From the NCBI RefSeq assembly GCF_003130205.1, contig NZ_NRDF01000004.1:54734-118733 (forward strand): 64,000 bases of DNA, in the 5' to 3' direction. The stretch's first letter is position 1; each line of letters begins with the position of its first letter. Both the position numbers and the translations under genes were made by a program. The notes below the pieces were generated by a model, which worked only from the letters and a program-made list of their open reading frames with translations, did not search any database and was not told where the DNA came from. The DNA is from Aggregatibacter actinomycetemcomitans (GTDB lineage Bacteria > Pseudomonadota > Gammaproteobacteria > Enterobacterales > Pasteurellaceae). Of this stretch, positions 9,440 through 19,200 are shown piece after piece.

Positions 9440-9676
9440 TTAGATTTTCTCGCCACGAGCACGGATTTCAGCTAAAACTGCATCAATGCCTTTTTTATCA
9501 ATAATACGCATACCTTTTGCAGTTAAGCGTAATGTTACGAAACGGTTTTCACTTTCAACCCAGAAACGGTGCGTGTGAAGGTTAGGAAGAAAACGACGAC
9601 GAGTCGCATTCATTGCGTGTGAGCGGTTGTTCCCCACTGCCGGACGCTTGCCTGTTACTTGACAGACTCTAGACAT
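9440..9676 (-). CDS. rpmB: 50S ribosomal protein L28
   Basis: A 78-residue L28 beginning [20 protein letters not shown]. The start at 9676 has GGAG upstream; an in-frame ATG four codons earlier does not fit the family. [20 protein letters not shown] is the conserved core. First gene of rpmB-rpmG, with a clear promoter upstream. Confidence 0.97.
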   Translation of the reverse strand: MSRVCQVTGKRPAVGNNRSHAMNATRRRFLPNLHTHRFWVESENRFVTLRLTAKGMRIIDKKGIDAVLAEIRARGEKI

Positions 9677-9796
9677 ATTAATCTCCAATAATGAAATATA
9701 AGCTCGAGCTTACGGTTCGGAATACTTCAAAAATAACTTTTGAGAGTGACCTCGTCAGGTCGCAACCCGACCCGCATACTATATTAAAGGTCGTGC

Positions 9797-9825
9797 ATTA
9801 TACTCACTTTATCTTGCATTCTCAA
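9797..9825 (-). promoter_or_regulatory. Sigma-70 promoter of rpmB-rpmG
   Basis: Read on the minus strand, TTGAGA (9825-9820), a 17-base spacer and a perfect TATAAT (9802-9797). It predicts a start near 9790 and a leader of about 114 nt with G+C-rich complementary stretches near 9750-9780. Confidence 0.7.
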
Positions 9826-9884
9826 GCCTAAATCCTGAATTTGCTTACATTAAAACTAAAATTTATCTAAAAGTGCGGTGGATT

Positions 9885-10544
9885 TTAAAGAAGATTTTGT
9901 TCCGCAAAGGAAAAATAGCGTCCATTGCCGATCACGAAATGATCCAGCACGCGAATATCCACCAAATCCGCCGCCTGTCTGATGGTGTCGGTAATTTGTT
10001 TATCGGAAATGCTCGGCTCCGCCACGCCGGAGGGGTGATTATGCGCCAAAATGATCGCCGCCGCATTACAAGCCAAGGCTTCTTTAATGATTTCGCGCGG
10101 GTACACCATCGCTTTATTAATGGTGCCGAGAAACAGACGTTCCTGCTTAATCAGGCGATGTTGGTTGTCCAGAAAAAGCACCATAAAAATTTCCCGCTCG
10201 GTATTTGCCAGTTCCGTCTGCAAGTACATTTGCACAATGTTGGCTGAGGTAAAACAGTGGGTTGCTTTTAATTCCGCAAACAAATAACGGCGAGTCATTT
10301 CGGTACAGGCTTGCAGTTGAATAAACTGCGTAATGCCAATGCCTTTCACGGCGCAAAACCGTTTTTGATCGGCGCTAATCAACTCACGTAACGAACCGAA
10401 ATGTTGCAGCACATTTTTCGATAACTGCATCACCGGGCAATCCTTAATTCCCGTACGCAAAAAAATCGCCAGCAGTTCATCGTCCGTCAAGGCGGCAGCA
10501 CCGTATTTTAATAGCTTTTCCCTTGGCATTAATGTCTCATTCAT
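9885..10544 (-). CDS. radC: RadC family JAB/MPN-domain protein
   Basis: A 219-residue RadC. The N-terminal helix-hairpin-helix part (MPREKLLKYGAAALTDDELL, then CAVKGIGITQFIQLQA) is followed by the JAB/MPN metal-binding domain with HNHPSG and a downstream SD pair (EPSISD), the expected zinc-site pattern. Despite its name, a recombination-repair role is doubtful in E. coli. In H. influenzae radC belongs to the CRP-S/Sxy competence regulon (from memory), and a CRP-S-like sequence lies 88 bases upstream here (10622-10643). It sits between the rpmB-rpmG and coaBC-dut-slmA blocks, as in E. coli. Confidence 0.93.
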   Translation of the reverse strand: MNETLMPREKLLKYGAAALTDDELLAIFLRTGIKDCPVMQLSKNVLQHFGSLRELISADQKRFCAVKGIGITQFIQLQACTEMTRRYLFAELKATHCFTSANIVQMYLQTELANTEREIFMVLFLDNQHRLIKQERLFLGTINKAMVYPREIIKEALACNAAAIILAHNHPSGVAEPSISDKQITDTIRQAADLVDIRVLDHFVIGNGRYFSFAEQNLL

Positions 10545-10621
10545 TTGCCGAACCTCTCTAAAAACAAAAGATTCGCAATTAATTCATAATGTTATTAAAA
10601 ATTGGAAAACCACGTACAAAA

Positions 10622-10643
10622 GATGGAACCGGGATCGCAAAAA
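10622..10643 (-). promoter_or_regulatory. Candidate CRP-S (competence) site before radC
   Basis: On the minus strand the sequence reads TTTTTGCGATCCCGGTTCCA followed by TC. The left half (TTTTGCGATC) matches the CRP-S consensus half-site completely, including the TGCGA core that distinguishes CRP-S from ordinary CRP sites. The right half (TTCCA against TCGCA) matches three of five. The centre is about 88 bases before the radC ATG. Confidence 0.4.
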
Positions 10644-10721
10644 TAAGATTTTTGATTGAATAATAATTCAAGTAGAATAGGCGAATTCGTTTTCAAGCCG
10701 GGCAAACCATGGGGTTTAAGC

Positions 10722-11921
10722 ATGATAAATATAGAAAATAAACGCATTGCCGTGGGCATTACAGGCGGAATTGCCGCTTACAAAACCATTGAATTAATCC
10801 GTTTATTACGCAAAGCCAACGCGCAGGTTCGCGTGGTATTAACCCCTGCGGCGGCAGAATTTGTCACACCGCTCACCTTGCAGGCAATTTCCGGCAATGC
10901 CGTGGCGCAATCCTTATTGGATCCGCAAGCGGAGCTGGCAATGGGACACATTGAATTGGCAAAATGGGCGGACGCGATGCTGATCGCCCCTGCCAGTGCG
11001 GATTTTATTGCCCGTCTCACTGTGGGCATGGCGAATGATTTATTATCCACCCTTTGTCTTGCCACCGACGCCCCGATTCTGTTGGCACCGGCAATGAATC
11101 AACAAATGTATCACCAGGCAATAACGCAGCAAAATCTGACCGCACTTTTAAACCGAGGCGTACAACTTATCGGACCGAATAGCGGCGAACAAGCCTGCGG
11201 CGACGTCGGCGCAGGACGAATGTCCGAACCGTCGGAAATTTTCGCCGCACTTTGCGGCCATTTTGCCGCACAACAGGATTTGGCGGGCATAAATGTTGCC
11301 ATTACCGCCGGACCGACCCGCGAAGCCATCGATCCCGTGCGTTATATTTCCAATCACAGCTCTGGCAAAATGGGCTTTGCCATTGCTGAGGCCTTTGCCA
11401 AACGTGGGGCGAATGTTACCTTAATCGCCGGCCTGGTCAATCTTGCTACACCGAAACATGTTTCCCGCATTGATGTGACATCTGCGCAGCAAATGTGGCA
11501 AATCGCTCTTGAACGCGCGGTGAAAAGCCAGATTTTTATTGGCTGCGCCGCCGTTGCGGATTATCGCGTTGCCGATGTTGCCGAGCAGAAAATCAAAAAA
11601 TCCGGCGAGGAAATGACGTTAAAGCTCATTAAAAACCCCGACATTATTACCGACGTCGCCCATCTTGCCGAAAACCGTCCGTTTGTGGTGGGATTCGCCG
11701 CCGAAACGCAACATGTCACCGATTACGCCAAAGACAAATTGCAACGCAAAAACCTCGACATGATCTGCGCCAACGACGTGTCAGGCGGACAGGTTTTCGG
11801 CGCAGATCAAAATGTGTTACAACTATTCTGGAAAAACGGAGAAAAAGCCTTGCCGTTGGCAGACAAAAATACATTAGCGGAAATGTTGGTCGATGAAATT
11901 ATTACGCGTTATGGTCGATAA
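10722..11921 (+). CDS. coaBC: Bifunctional phosphopantothenoylcysteine decarboxylase/synthetase
   Basis: Two consecutive steps of coenzyme A synthesis. I start it at the ATG at 10722 ([20 protein letters not shown]), giving 399 residues. The reading frame is open further upstream, but that part lacks family similarity. The CoaC flavoprotein half has the substrate-clamp region and [11 protein letters not shown] near residues 115-125. The CoaB half begins [20 protein letters not shown] and contains [16 protein letters not shown] and the KKSG...LIKNPDI region. It is followed by dut and slmA as in E. coli, suggesting one operon. A poorly spaced TTTGAT/TAGAAT pair at 10651-10678 may be the promoter. 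Confidence 0.95.
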   Translation: MINIENKRIAVGITGGIAAYKTIELIRLLRKANAQVRVVLTPAAAEFVTPLTLQAISGNAVAQSLLDPQAELAMGHIELAKWADAMLIAPASADFIARLTVGMANDLLSTLCLATDAPILLAPAMNQQMYHQAITQQNLTALLNRGVQLIGPNSGEQACGDVGAGRMSEPSEIFAALCGHFAAQQDLAGINVAITAGPTREAIDPVRYISNHSSGKMGFAIAEAFAKRGANVTLIAGLVNLATPKHVSRIDVTSAQQMWQIALERAVKSQIFIGCAAVADYRVADVAEQKIKKSGEEMTLKLIKNPDIITDVAHLAENRPFVVGFAAETQHVTDYAKDKLQRKNLDMICANDVSGGQVFGADQNVLQLFWKNGEKALPLADKNTLAEMLVDEIITRYGR

Positions 11922-11989
11922 AAAACGCCGTAAAAAATGACCGCACTTTAGGATAAAAATCACCGATTTCTTTAAAGGTAAACATCACA

Positions 11990-12445
11990 ATGAAAAAAAT
12001 TGACGTAAAAATTTTAGATCAACGTATCGGTACGCAATTTCCGTTGCCGGCTTATGCCACGGAAGGTTCCGCCGGTTTGGATTTACGTGCCTTAATTAAC
12101 GAATCGATTGCGATTCAACCGGGCGAAGCCAAACTTATCCCGACGGGATTATCCATTTATATTGCCGATCCGAATTTGGCGGCGGTGATTTTGCCGCGTT
12201 CCGGTTTAGGGCATAAACATGGCATTGTGTTGGGCAATTTGGTGGGGTTAATTGACTCCGATTATCAAGGCCCGTTAATGGTTTCCGTGTGGAATCGCGG
12301 CGCCGAGCCGTTCAAAATTGAAGTAGGCGATCGCATTGCCCAGCTGGTTTTCGTGCCAGTGGTGCAGGCGGAATTTAATATCGTCAGCGAATTTAATGCC
12401 ACGGAACGTGGCGCAGGCGGCTTTGGGCATTCGGGTAAACACTGA
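11990..12445 (+). CDS. dut: Deoxyuridine 5'-triphosphate nucleotidohydrolase
   Basis: A 151-residue dUTPase, a homotrimer that converts dUTP to dUMP, keeping uracil out of DNA and feeding dTMP synthesis. The five conserved motifs are present: AGLDLRA (1), [11 protein letters not shown] (2), [11 protein letters not shown] (3), [10 protein letters not shown] (4) and the C-terminal [11 protein letters not shown]-loop-like lid (5). AAAGG precedes the ATG. Its TGA overlaps the slmA ATG by one base, so translation is coupled. An uptake-signal core lies between coaBC and dut. Confidence 0.97.
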   Translation: MKKIDVKILDQRIGTQFPLPAYATEGSAGLDLRALINESIAIQPGEAKLIPTGLSIYIADPNLAAVILPRSGLGHKHGIVLGNLVGLIDSDYQGPLMVSVWNRGAEPFKIEVGDRIAQLVFVPVVQAEFNIVSEFNATERGAGGFGHSGKH

Positions 12446-13044
12446 TGGAACAGGCGAATAAACGTAGTATCAAAGAACGCCGCCAACAAGTGCTAACGGT
12501 GCTCACCCATATGCTCCATTCCGAACGCGGTATGGAACGCATGACAACCGCCCGTTTGGCGGCGGAAGTGGGCGTATCGGAAGCGGCGCTATACCGTTAT
12601 TACCCGAGTAAAACCAAGATTTTTGAAGCCCTTATTGAGAACATCGAAAGCACGTTGCTTAATCGCATTTCGCAATCCATTAAACACGAAACCAACACTA
12701 TGCAACGGGTGAAAGACATTATGCAGATGATCTTGGATTTTGCCCGTAAAAATCCCGGTTTAACCCGCGTGTTGACCGGTCACGCGTTGATGTTCGAGGA
12801 CACCAAATTACAAGCTCGCGTCGCCACCTTTTTTGACCGCCTAGAATTGCAATTTGTGAACATTCTGCAAATGCGGAAATTACGTGAAGGACGTGGCTTT
12901 AACGTGGATGAACGCATTATCGCCGCCCACTTGGTGACCCTCTGTGAAGGGCAGTTTATGCGTTATGTGCGTTCCAATTTTCGCCACATGCCGAATCAGG
13001 GTTTTAACCAACAATGGCAGCTGATTGAAAGCTTATTTGCATAA
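12445..13044 (+). CDS. slmA: Nucleoid occlusion factor SlmA (TetR family)
   Basis: A 199-residue TetR-fold protein that binds DNA sites spread over the chromosome and stops FtsZ rings forming over the nucleoid. The N-terminal helix-turn-helix is [20 protein letters not shown], followed by [16 protein letters not shown]. Length and the C-terminal dimerisation region match SlmA (old name Ttk) rather than a drug-responsive TetR regulator. Its position directly after dut, with overlapping stop and start codons, is the conserved arrangement in gammaproteobacteria. Confidence 0.93.
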   Translation: MEQANKRSIKERRQQVLTVLTHMLHSERGMERMTTARLAAEVGVSEAALYRYYPSKTKIFEALIENIESTLLNRISQSIKHETNTMQRVKDIMQMILDFARKNPGLTRVLTGHALMFEDTKLQARVATFFDRLELQFVNILQMRKLREGRGFNVDERIIAAHLVTLCEGQFMRYVRSNFRHMPNQGFNQQWQLIESLFA

Positions 13045-13067
13045 TTTATTTATTTAGGTAATATGTC

Positions 13068-13286
13068 GTGATTATTCCTTGGCAAGAGCTAGCCGAAGAA
13101 ACGTTAGTCAATATCGTGGAAAGCGTTATTTTGCGCGAAGGAACCGATTATGGTTCACATGAACAGACTTTCGAACAAAAAAAGAAAGCATTGTTGAACA
13201 GAATCCGCCAGGGAAGCGCGGTGATTGTTTGGTCTGAATTACATGAATCTATCGACATAAAAGATAAAACGGAATTTTTTAGATAA
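13068..13286 (+). CDS. yheU: YheU family (UPF0270) small protein
   Basis: A 72-residue protein of the YheU family: [29 protein letters not shown] and [16 protein letters not shown] align along the full length of E. coli YheU (also 72 residues). Translation starts at the GTG at 13068, served by TAGGTA at 13055. The ATG at 13063 is in another frame and closes after two codons. Function unknown. It is adjacent to crp here. Confidence 0.9.
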   Translation: MIIPWQELAEETLVNIVESVILREGTDYGSHEQTFEQKKKALLNRIRQGSAVIVWSELHESIDIKDKTEFFR

Positions 13287-13323
13287 ACTGCTTAGTTTTT
13301 CACAATTTAGATGGAGGTTTAAC

Positions 13324-13968
13324 GTGCAGGAACAAAACGCACAAGCTACGCAATCAATGGATCCGACACTTGAGTGGTTTTTATCCCACTGCCACATCCA
13401 TAAATATCCGTCTAAAAGCACATTAATCAACGCCGGCGAAAAAGCCGAGACCCTTTATTATTTAATTCAAGGTTCCGTGTCTGTTTTAGTCAAAGACGAA
13501 GACGGCAAAGAAATGATCCTCACCTATTTAAGCCAAGGGGATTTTTTCGGCGAGGCGGGCTTATTTGAAGAAGGACAACGCCGTTCCGCATGGATTAAAG
13601 CAAAATCCTCCTGTGAAGTGGCGGAAATTTCTTACCGTAAATTCCGTCAACTAATTCAAGTCAACCCTGAAATCCTGATGTATCTCGCCGCCCAATTAGC
13701 ATATCGGTTACAAAACACTTCACGTCAAGTAAGTAATTTAGCCTTTTTAGATGTCACCGGTCGCATTGCGCAAACCTTGCTCAATCTGGCAAAAATGCCG
13801 GAAGCCATGACTCACCCGGACGGTATGCAAATTAAAATCACCCGCCAGGAAATCGGACAAATGGTCGGCTGTTCGCGGGAAACCGTCGGGCGTATTCTGA
13901 AAATGCTGGAAGATCAACACCTCATCTCGGCACACGGCAAAACCATCGTAGTTTACGGCACCCGCTAA
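13324..13968 (+). CDS. crp: cAMP receptor protein (catabolite activator)
   Basis: The global cAMP-dependent regulator. In Haemophilus-type bacteria it also activates competence genes at CRP-S sites with Sxy. The 214 residues match E. coli CRP nearly throughout: [20 protein letters not shown], the cAMP pocket with [10 protein letters not shown], and the recognition helix in [20 protein letters not shown]. The start is the GTG at 13324, seven bases after a strong GGAGG. A later ATG at 13360 would cut off eleven residues. The gene ends at an uptake-signal hairpin terminator. Probable targets in this window are the com operon and radC. Confidence 0.97.
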   Translation: MQEQNAQATQSMDPTLEWFLSHCHIHKYPSKSTLINAGEKAETLYYLIQGSVSVLVKDEDGKEMILTYLSQGDFFGEAGLFEEGQRRSAWIKAKSSCEVAEISYRKFRQLIQVNPEILMYLAAQLAYRLQNTSRQVSNLAFLDVTGRIAQTLLNLAKMPEAMTHPDGMQIKITRQEIGQMVGCSRETVGRILKMLEDQHLISAHGKTIVVYGTR

Positions 13969-13985
13969 AAACATCTTTACAAGAG

Positions 13986-14027
13986 ACCGCACTTTATGTT
14001 GATCGACTTAAGTGCGGTTGTTTTTTT
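13986..14027 (+). terminator. crp terminator made of paired uptake signals
   Basis: ACCGCACTT at 13986-13994 and AAGTGCGGT at 14010-14018 form an inverted pair with a 15-base loop, followed by TGTTTTTTT. Two DNA-uptake cores thus double as a Rho-independent terminator. Confidence 0.8.
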
Positions 14028-14050
14028 AGGTGTTTTTCTGCCTAATGACT

Positions 14051-14086
14051 AAACAAAAGGTCTGAATATTCTCAGACCTTTTGTTT
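14051..14086. terminator. Perfect 15-bp bidirectional terminator between crp and gor
   Basis: AAACAAAAGGTCTGA (14051-14065) is repeated exactly inverted at 14072-14086 around the loop ATATTC. The A/T-rich ends supply a U-tract in either direction, so it can end both crp and the converging gor transcript. Confidence 0.85.
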
Positions 14087-14100
14087 AATCAAGCCATCGT

Positions 14101-15471
14101 TTAACGCATCGTTACAAACTCTTCCGAACCTGTCGGGTGGATTGCCACGGTGTTGTCGAAATCGGCTTTGGTGGCCCCCATTTTGATGGCGACGGCAAAG
14201 CCTTGGATCATTTCATCCATGCCGAAGCCGATGCCGTGCAAGCCGACGATTTTCCCTTCTTTACCCGCGCAAACCAATTTCATGCGACAAGGTTGGCGGT
14301 GTTGGGTCACGGCGCTGTACATCGGAGTAAAGCCGGATTTATACACTTTCACGTTCTCCGCGCCGTATTGTTCGATAGCTTGCGGTTCCGTTAAACCTAC
14401 GGTGCCGATTGGAGGGTGGCTGAAGACCACTGTCGGCACGAGATTATAATCCAGATGCTCATTCGGTTTATTGTTGAATAAACGTTCGGATAAACGACGC
14501 CCGGCAGCAACGGCAACCGGCGTTAATTCAATACTGCCTTCAATAATGTCACCCACCGCATAAATACCCGGCACATTGGTATTTTGGTATTTATCCACCT
14601 TAATGAAACCGCGATCGTTGATTTCCACACCGGTATTTTCCAAACCGATGTTATTCGTTGCCGGATTACGCCCGATTGCCCAAACCAAACAATCTACGAT
14701 AATTTCTCTGTCGTGATCGAATTTCACGGTTAAAGATCCATCTGCATTTTTAATGACTTCTTGCACCGTGGTGTGTTTATGCAAATAAATGCCGTCTTGC
14801 TCCAACACTTCCACCAACGTTTCAACGATCAACGGATCCTGATTACGCATCGGCGCGTGACGACGCACTACCAAGTGAGTGTCGGAACCTAAACTATTGA
14901 ATACGCCGGCAAGTTCAACCGCGATATAACCCGCCCCGATAATGGCAACGCGTTTTGGTAACGTATTCAAAGCGAATACCCCGTCAGAATCAATGCCGTA
15001 TTCCACACCTTTAACCGGCGGATGGCTCGGACGACCACCGGTCGCGATTAAAATGTGATCGGCGGTCACCTGTTCGGTGGAACCGTCTGCAAAGGTCACT
15101 TCAATGGTGTTTTTATTCACAAATTTAGCGAAGCCGTTAATCACATCGACGTTATTTTTCGCCAATACATTGTTATAAGAAGTATGAATACGATCAATGT
15201 AGGCTTGGCGGCTTTCCACCAACTTGGCGAAATCAAATTTCTTTACCTCCACATCAAAGCCATAATCCGGCGCATAATGATTAATCGCCTCCGCAATTTG
15301 TGCGCCGTAAAACATCACTTTTTTCGGTACACAACCCACGTTTACACAGGTCCCGCCCAAATGTTTCGCTTCAATAATGGCACATTTTTTGCCATAACTT
15401 GCCGCACGATTAATGGAGGCAATACCGCCGCTACCACCGCCGATAGCAAGGTAATCATAATGTCTGCTCAT
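14101..15471 (-). CDS. gor: Glutathione-disulfide reductase
   Basis: A 456-residue FAD-dependent reductase that regenerates GSH with NADPH. The [12 protein letters not shown] site is at residues 11-19. The redox disulfide [13 protein letters not shown] has its cysteines at 42 and 47. [20 protein letters not shown] begins the NADPH Rossmann fold. RRHAPMR downstream supplies the basic residues of NADPH preference. The C-terminal HPTGSEEF holds the active-site His-Glu pair. The SxxK-type cysteines and length exclude lipoamide dehydrogenase. It supplies the GSH that the AdhC/FghA route at 51746-53731 consumes. Confidence 0.95.
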   Translation of the reverse strand: MSRHYDYLAIGGGSGGIASINRAASYGKKCAIIEAKHLGGTCVNVGCVPKKVMFYGAQIAEAINHYAPDYGFDVEVKKFDFAKLVESRQAYIDRIHTSYNNVLAKNNVDVINGFAKFVNKNTIEVTFADGSTEQVTADHILIATGGRPSHPPVKGVEYGIDSDGVFALNTLPKRVAIIGAGYIAVELAGVFNSLGSDTHLVVRRHAPMRNQDPLIVETLVEVLEQDGIYLHKHTTVQEVIKNADGSLTVKFDHDREIIVDCLVWAIGRNPATNNIGLENTGVEINDRGFIKVDKYQNTNVPGIYAVGDIIEGSIELTPVAVAAGRRLSERLFNNKPNEHLDYNLVPTVVFSHPPIGTVGLTEPQAIEQYGAENVKVYKSGFTPMYSAVTQHRQPCRMKLVCAGKEGKIVGLHGIGFGMDEMIQGFAVAIKMGATKADFDNTVAIHPTGSEEFVTMR

Positions 15472-15565
15472 AGTCTCTTCCTTAATGAATCAATTGGGCG
15501 CTATTCTGCCCAAAGGGTGTTCACAAATCAAACAAATAGGATAAATCGGTCTAATCGGTATTTTC

Positions 15566-16411
15566 TTATTCCGGCGTAATCCAATTCACCGACCAACTGC
15601 CGGTGCCCTGCGGTATAAGTGCGGTGGTTAAATAAGGCAAAATGGATTTCATTTGTTGCTCCAGCGTCCAAGGCGGATTCACCACAACCATCCCGCTCGC
15701 CGTCATCCCGCGTTGATCGGAATCCGGGCGCACCGCCAGTTCGATTTGCAGGATTTTACGAATCCCCGTGGCTTCCAAGCCTCTGATAATCCGCTTAGTT
15801 TGCTGACGCAACACCACCGGATACCAAATGGCATAAACGCCCGTGGCAAAACGCTTATATCCCTCTTCAATGGCTTTCACCACCAAATCGTAATCTTCTT
15901 TCAGCTCATACGGCGGATCAATCAACACTAACCCTCGCCGTTCTTTTGGCGGCAGGGTGGCTTTGACCTGCTGAAAACCGTCACCGATTTTTACCGTAAC
16001 ATTGTCAAATTCTTTAAAATTATTGCGCAACAACGGAAACTCGCTCGGGTGAAGTTCCATCAGCAACGCACGATCCTGCGAACGCAATAAATTTGCCGCC
16101 AACAACGGCGAGCCCGCATAATAACGCAATTCCTTGCCGCCATAATTGAGCTTTTTAATTAACGCCACATAACGTGCCACTTCTGCGGGCAAGTCCTCAC
16201 GTGTCCACAAACGACCAATGCCTTCCACATATTCCGCCGTTTTCTCCGCTTCCGCACTAAACAGGCGATAACGCCCCGCCCCGGAATGCGTATCCAAATA
16301 ATAAAACCCTTTTTCTTTTTGTTGCAGGCTTTCGATAATCAGCATTAATACAATGTGTTTCAATACATCCGCATGATTGCCCGCATGAAAACTATGACGA
16401 TAACTGAGCAT
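15566..16411 (-). CDS. rlmJ: 23S rRNA (adenine2030-N6)-methyltransferase
   Basis: A 281-residue Rossmann methyltransferase beginning MLSYRHSFHAGNHADVLKHI, the signature of RlmJ (YhiR). The catalytic motif is DPPYE at LVLIDPPYELKEDY, about residue 165. DTHSGAGRYRLF is the SAM-binding loop. It methylates A2030 of 23S rRNA; its homologue was earlier linked with use of DNA as a nutrient (ComJ). It lies next to mrcA and the com operon, as I recall for H. influenzae. The gap to mrcA (16412-16507) carries an uptake signal and a GCCCGACAATTGCCGGGCTT hairpin at 16469-16488. Confidence 0.93.
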   Translation of the reverse strand: MLSYRHSFHAGNHADVLKHIVLMLIIESLQQKEKGFYYLDTHSGAGRYRLFSAEAEKTAEYVEGIGRLWTREDLPAEVARYVALIKKLNYGGKELRYYAGSPLLAANLLRSQDRALLMELHPSEFPLLRNNFKEFDNVTVKIGDGFQQVKATLPPKERRGLVLIDPPYELKEDYDLVVKAIEEGYKRFATGVYAIWYPVVLRQQTKRIIRGLEATGIRKILQIELAVRPDSDQRGMTASGMVVVNPPWTLEQQMKSILPYLTTALIPQGTGSWSVNWITPE

Positions 16412-16468
16412 AATCCCTACTTAAAAAATGTTTGAAAAAATAACCGCACTTTTTCCCCAAAAGACGAA

Positions 16469-16490
16469 GCCCGACAATTGCCGGGCTTCG
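16469..16490 (-). terminator. Hairpin after mrcA
   Basis: AAGCCCGACAATTGCCGGGC with its pairing arms lies 3' of the mrcA stop (16508) on the minus strand and is followed on that strand by a run including TCGTCTTTT. It is a plausible mrcA terminator. Confidence 0.55.
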
Positions 16491-16507
16491 TTTGAGCAAA
16501 TGGCGGT

Positions 16508-19072
16508 TTAGAACAATTCTTCCGGCTGACCGCCAGGTGAACCGCCGCCGTCGAGAAGTTCGCTCGGCACATAGTAGCCGCGTTCTTCCACATAAGCACG
16601 GGTTGGTTCCGTTCCTTTAATGAAATATTCCACGCGTCCGTCGTTAGCCAATAAGCCGGAGCGTAAATCAATGTGTTTTTCTACGATATTGGCAGGCATC
16701 GGCAATTCACGTTCCGGAATATCCTGCAAGATCGGCTTCATATAAGCAATCCACGCCGGCATCGCACTTTTCGCACCGGCTTCGCCGCGACCTAAATTAA
16801 AGCGATTATCATCAAAACCGATATACACTGCCGTCGTCAGATTCGCCCCGAAGCCGGCATACCACGCCACTTTGGAGTTATTCGTCGTACCGGTTTTGCC
16901 GCCGATGTCTTTACGTTTAATGTCATTTGCCATGCGCCAACTGGTACCTTTCCAACCAAGCCCTTGTTCGCCGTAAATTGCGGTATTTAACGCGCTACGA
17001 ATTAAGAATGCCAATTCGCCGCTAATCACGCGTGGGGCATATTGCACTTCGGATCCGTTGGTTTTTGCATCCGCCATGAGGTTCAGATTTTCCTCTTTCA
17101 CCGCGGCACGCGGCTGCAATTCCGGAATATCCGGCACGCTTTCGCCTTGATCCACCTCTTCGCCGTTCGTGGATTCATCGGTGCGGGCAAATTCGTCAGC
17201 CGGCGTCAAATCGGTATTTTTAAAGCCGTCCAATTTTTCCGTTTCACCGTAAATCACCGGAATATTGTCGCAGGTCGGGCACGCCACTTTCGGGTTCGCC
17301 ACGAATATTTCTTTACCGCTATTATCTAAAATTTTATTGATAATATAAGGATCGACTAAGTAACCGCCGTTATCAAACACCGCGTAACCGCGCGCCATTT
17401 CTAACGGCGTGAAGGATGCCGCGCCCAAAGCAAGGGCTTCGCTGGCAAAATATTGATCCCGTTTGAAACCGAAACGTTGTAAGAAATCCGCCACGAAATC
17501 AATGCCCGCCATTTGCATGGAGCGAATGGCAATCATATTTTTAGACTGACCTAATCCCACGCGCAAACGTAACGGACCGTCATAACGATCCGGCGAGTTT
17601 TTCGGACGCCATTCTTTCTGCCCCGGTTTTTTCAGCACAATCGGCATATCCTGCAACACGCTGGATAAGGTTAATCCTTTTTCCAATGCTGCCGCATAAA
17701 TAAACGGCTTAATGGAAGAACCCACTTGCACCAAAGATTGGGTGGCGCGGTTAAATTTACTTTGCTCAAAACTGAAACCGCCCACAATGGCTTCAATGGC
17801 GCCGTTGTCACTGTTTAAAGACACCAAAGCGGAGTTGGCTTGCGGGATTTGCCCCAGCATCCAGTCGCCTTTGTCATTTTTCCGAATCCAGATTTGATCA
17901 CCTACTTTCACCGGATTAGCTTGTCCCGTCCAACGCATTGCGCTGCTCGGCAGCGTAATTTTGTCACCGGAAGCCAAGAGGAGCTCCGCGCCGGATTTGG
18001 TAACGCTGACTGCCGCCGCCGGAATGAAGGGGTCGGAACTCGGTAATTTTTTCAGGAAACCGATGATGGTGTCGTTATCCCAAGGTGCTTCGTCTTTTTT
18101 CCATAAAGGCGCGCCACCACGATAGCCATGGCGCATATCGTAAGCGATTAAGTTATCACGCACCGCTTTTTGTGCGGTTTCCTGATCTTTGGAAAGCACG
18201 GTGGTATAAACTTTGTAACCTTTGGTATAAGCATTTTCTTCACCGAAGCGCTTCACCATTTCCTGGCGCACCATTTCCGTTACATAATCCGCACGGAAAT
18301 CCATTTGCGCCCCGTGATAACTGGCGACAATCGGCTCTTTTAATGCCGCATCATATTCTTCTTTGGAAATGTATTTTTGATCCAACATACGTCCCAGCAC
18401 CACATTACGGCGTTCCAGCGCACGTTTCGGCGAGAACAGCGGATTCATTGTGGAAGGCGCTTTCGGCAAGCCCGCAATCACCGCCATTTCGGATAAGGTT
18501 AATTGATTCAATTCTTTACCAAAATAGGTTTTTGCCGCCGCCGCGACACCATAAGAACGGTAGCCCAAGTAAATTTTATTTAAATACAGTTCGAGAATTT
18601 CGTTTTTATCCAACGCATTTTCAATATCAATCGCCAAAATCGCTTCTTTGGCTTTACGGGTCAGGCTTTTTTCCGGCGTTAAGAAGAAGTTACGCGCTAA
18701 CTGTTGAGTGATGGTACTCGCCCCTTGAGACGCGCCGCCTTTGCTTACGGCAACCATCAACGCACGCCCGATGCCGATAGGATCCAGCCCGTGGTGTTCA
18801 TAGAAACGGCTGTCTTCCGTAGCCAAAACGGCTTGAATGAGTTTTTCCGGAATATCCGCCAGTTTCACCGGAATTCGGCGTTGCTCCCCCACTTCCCCGA
18901 TAAGTTTGCCGTCGGAAGTGTAAATTTGCATCGGCTGTTGTAGCTCAACGGTTTTCAGCGTTTCTACATCCGGTAAGTCGGATTTGAGCTGGATATAGAA
19001 CACACCCGCCACAATGCCGCCAAGAATAAATAAAGTTAATAGGGAACTTAATATTAATTTTGCGATCCGCAT
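16508..19072 (-). CDS. mrcA: Penicillin-binding protein 1A
   Basis: A bifunctional peptidoglycan synthase of 854 residues. One N-terminal membrane anchor (LILSSLLTLFILGGIVAGVF) is followed by the GT51 transglycosylase domain (ATEDSRFYEHHG, GASTITQQLARNFFLTPEKS). An OB-like insert precedes the transpeptidase with SxxK in VGSSIKPFIYAAALEKG, SKN in LGQSKNMIAIRS and KTG in GGKTGTTNNSKVAWYAGF. Divergence from the com operon matches ponA/comA of H. influenzae and mrcA/hofM of E. coli. The start codon overlaps the candidate CRP-S site at 19058-19079, so CRP bound for competence could reduce mrcA expression (inference). Confidence 0.96.
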   Translation of the reverse strand: MRIAKLILSSLLTLFILGGIVAGVFYIQLKSDLPDVETLKTVELQQPMQIYTSDGKLIGEVGEQRRIPVKLADIPEKLIQAVLATEDSRFYEHHGLDPIGIGRALMVAVSKGGASQGASTITQQLARNFFLTPEKSLTRKAKEAILAIDIENALDKNEILELYLNKIYLGYRSYGVAAAAKTYFGKELNQLTLSEMAVIAGLPKAPSTMNPLFSPKRALERRNVVLGRMLDQKYISKEEYDAALKEPIVASYHGAQMDFRADYVTEMVRQEMVKRFGEENAYTKGYKVYTTVLSKDQETAQKAVRDNLIAYDMRHGYRGGAPLWKKDEAPWDNDTIIGFLKKLPSSDPFIPAAAVSVTKSGAELLLASGDKITLPSSAMRWTGQANPVKVGDQIWIRKNDKGDWMLGQIPQANSALVSLNSDNGAIEAIVGGFSFEQSKFNRATQSLVQVGSSIKPFIYAAALEKGLTLSSVLQDMPIVLKKPGQKEWRPKNSPDRYDGPLRLRVGLGQSKNMIAIRSMQMAGIDFVADFLQRFGFKRDQYFASEALALGAASFTPLEMARGYAVFDNGGYLVDPYIINKILDNSGKEIFVANPKVACPTCDNIPVIYGETEKLDGFKNTDLTPADEFARTDESTNGEEVDQGESVPDIPELQPRAAVKEENLNLMADAKTNGSEVQYAPRVISGELAFLIRSALNTAIYGEQGLGWKGTSWRMANDIKRKDIGGKTGTTNNSKVAWYAGFGANLTTAVYIGFDDNRFNLGRGEAGAKSAMPAWIAYMKPILQDIPERELPMPANIVEKHIDLRSGLLANDGRVEYFIKGTEPTRAYVEERGYYVPSELLDGGGSPGGQPEELF

Positions 19073-19079
19073 CGAAAAT
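19058..19079 (+). promoter_or_regulatory. CRP-S competence site upstream of comA
   Basis: TTTTGCGATCCGCATCGAAA followed by AT is a near-palindromic 22-mer with TGCGA-N6-TCGAA, the form typical of Sxy-dependent CRP-S sites (ordinary CRP sites have TGTGA). A TATAGT -10-like hexamer at 19117-19122 would place the site centre (19068.5) at about -61.5, a class I activation distance. The site covers the mrcA start codon. Confidence 0.7.
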
Positions 19080-19200
19080 TTCTCACTTATTTCATTGTCG
19101 TTAAAAGAATTAAAAATATAGTTGGTTGCTAAGTATAAAGATTACGCCACAAAAGCAAAAGCGAAAACTCACTTAAATCGTGTAAATAAGGATGAATCCA

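Noticed and set aside
18085..18711. 208-codon plus-strand frame inside mrcA
   Set aside because: It lies antisense to the well-conserved mrcA and shows no recognisable domain.
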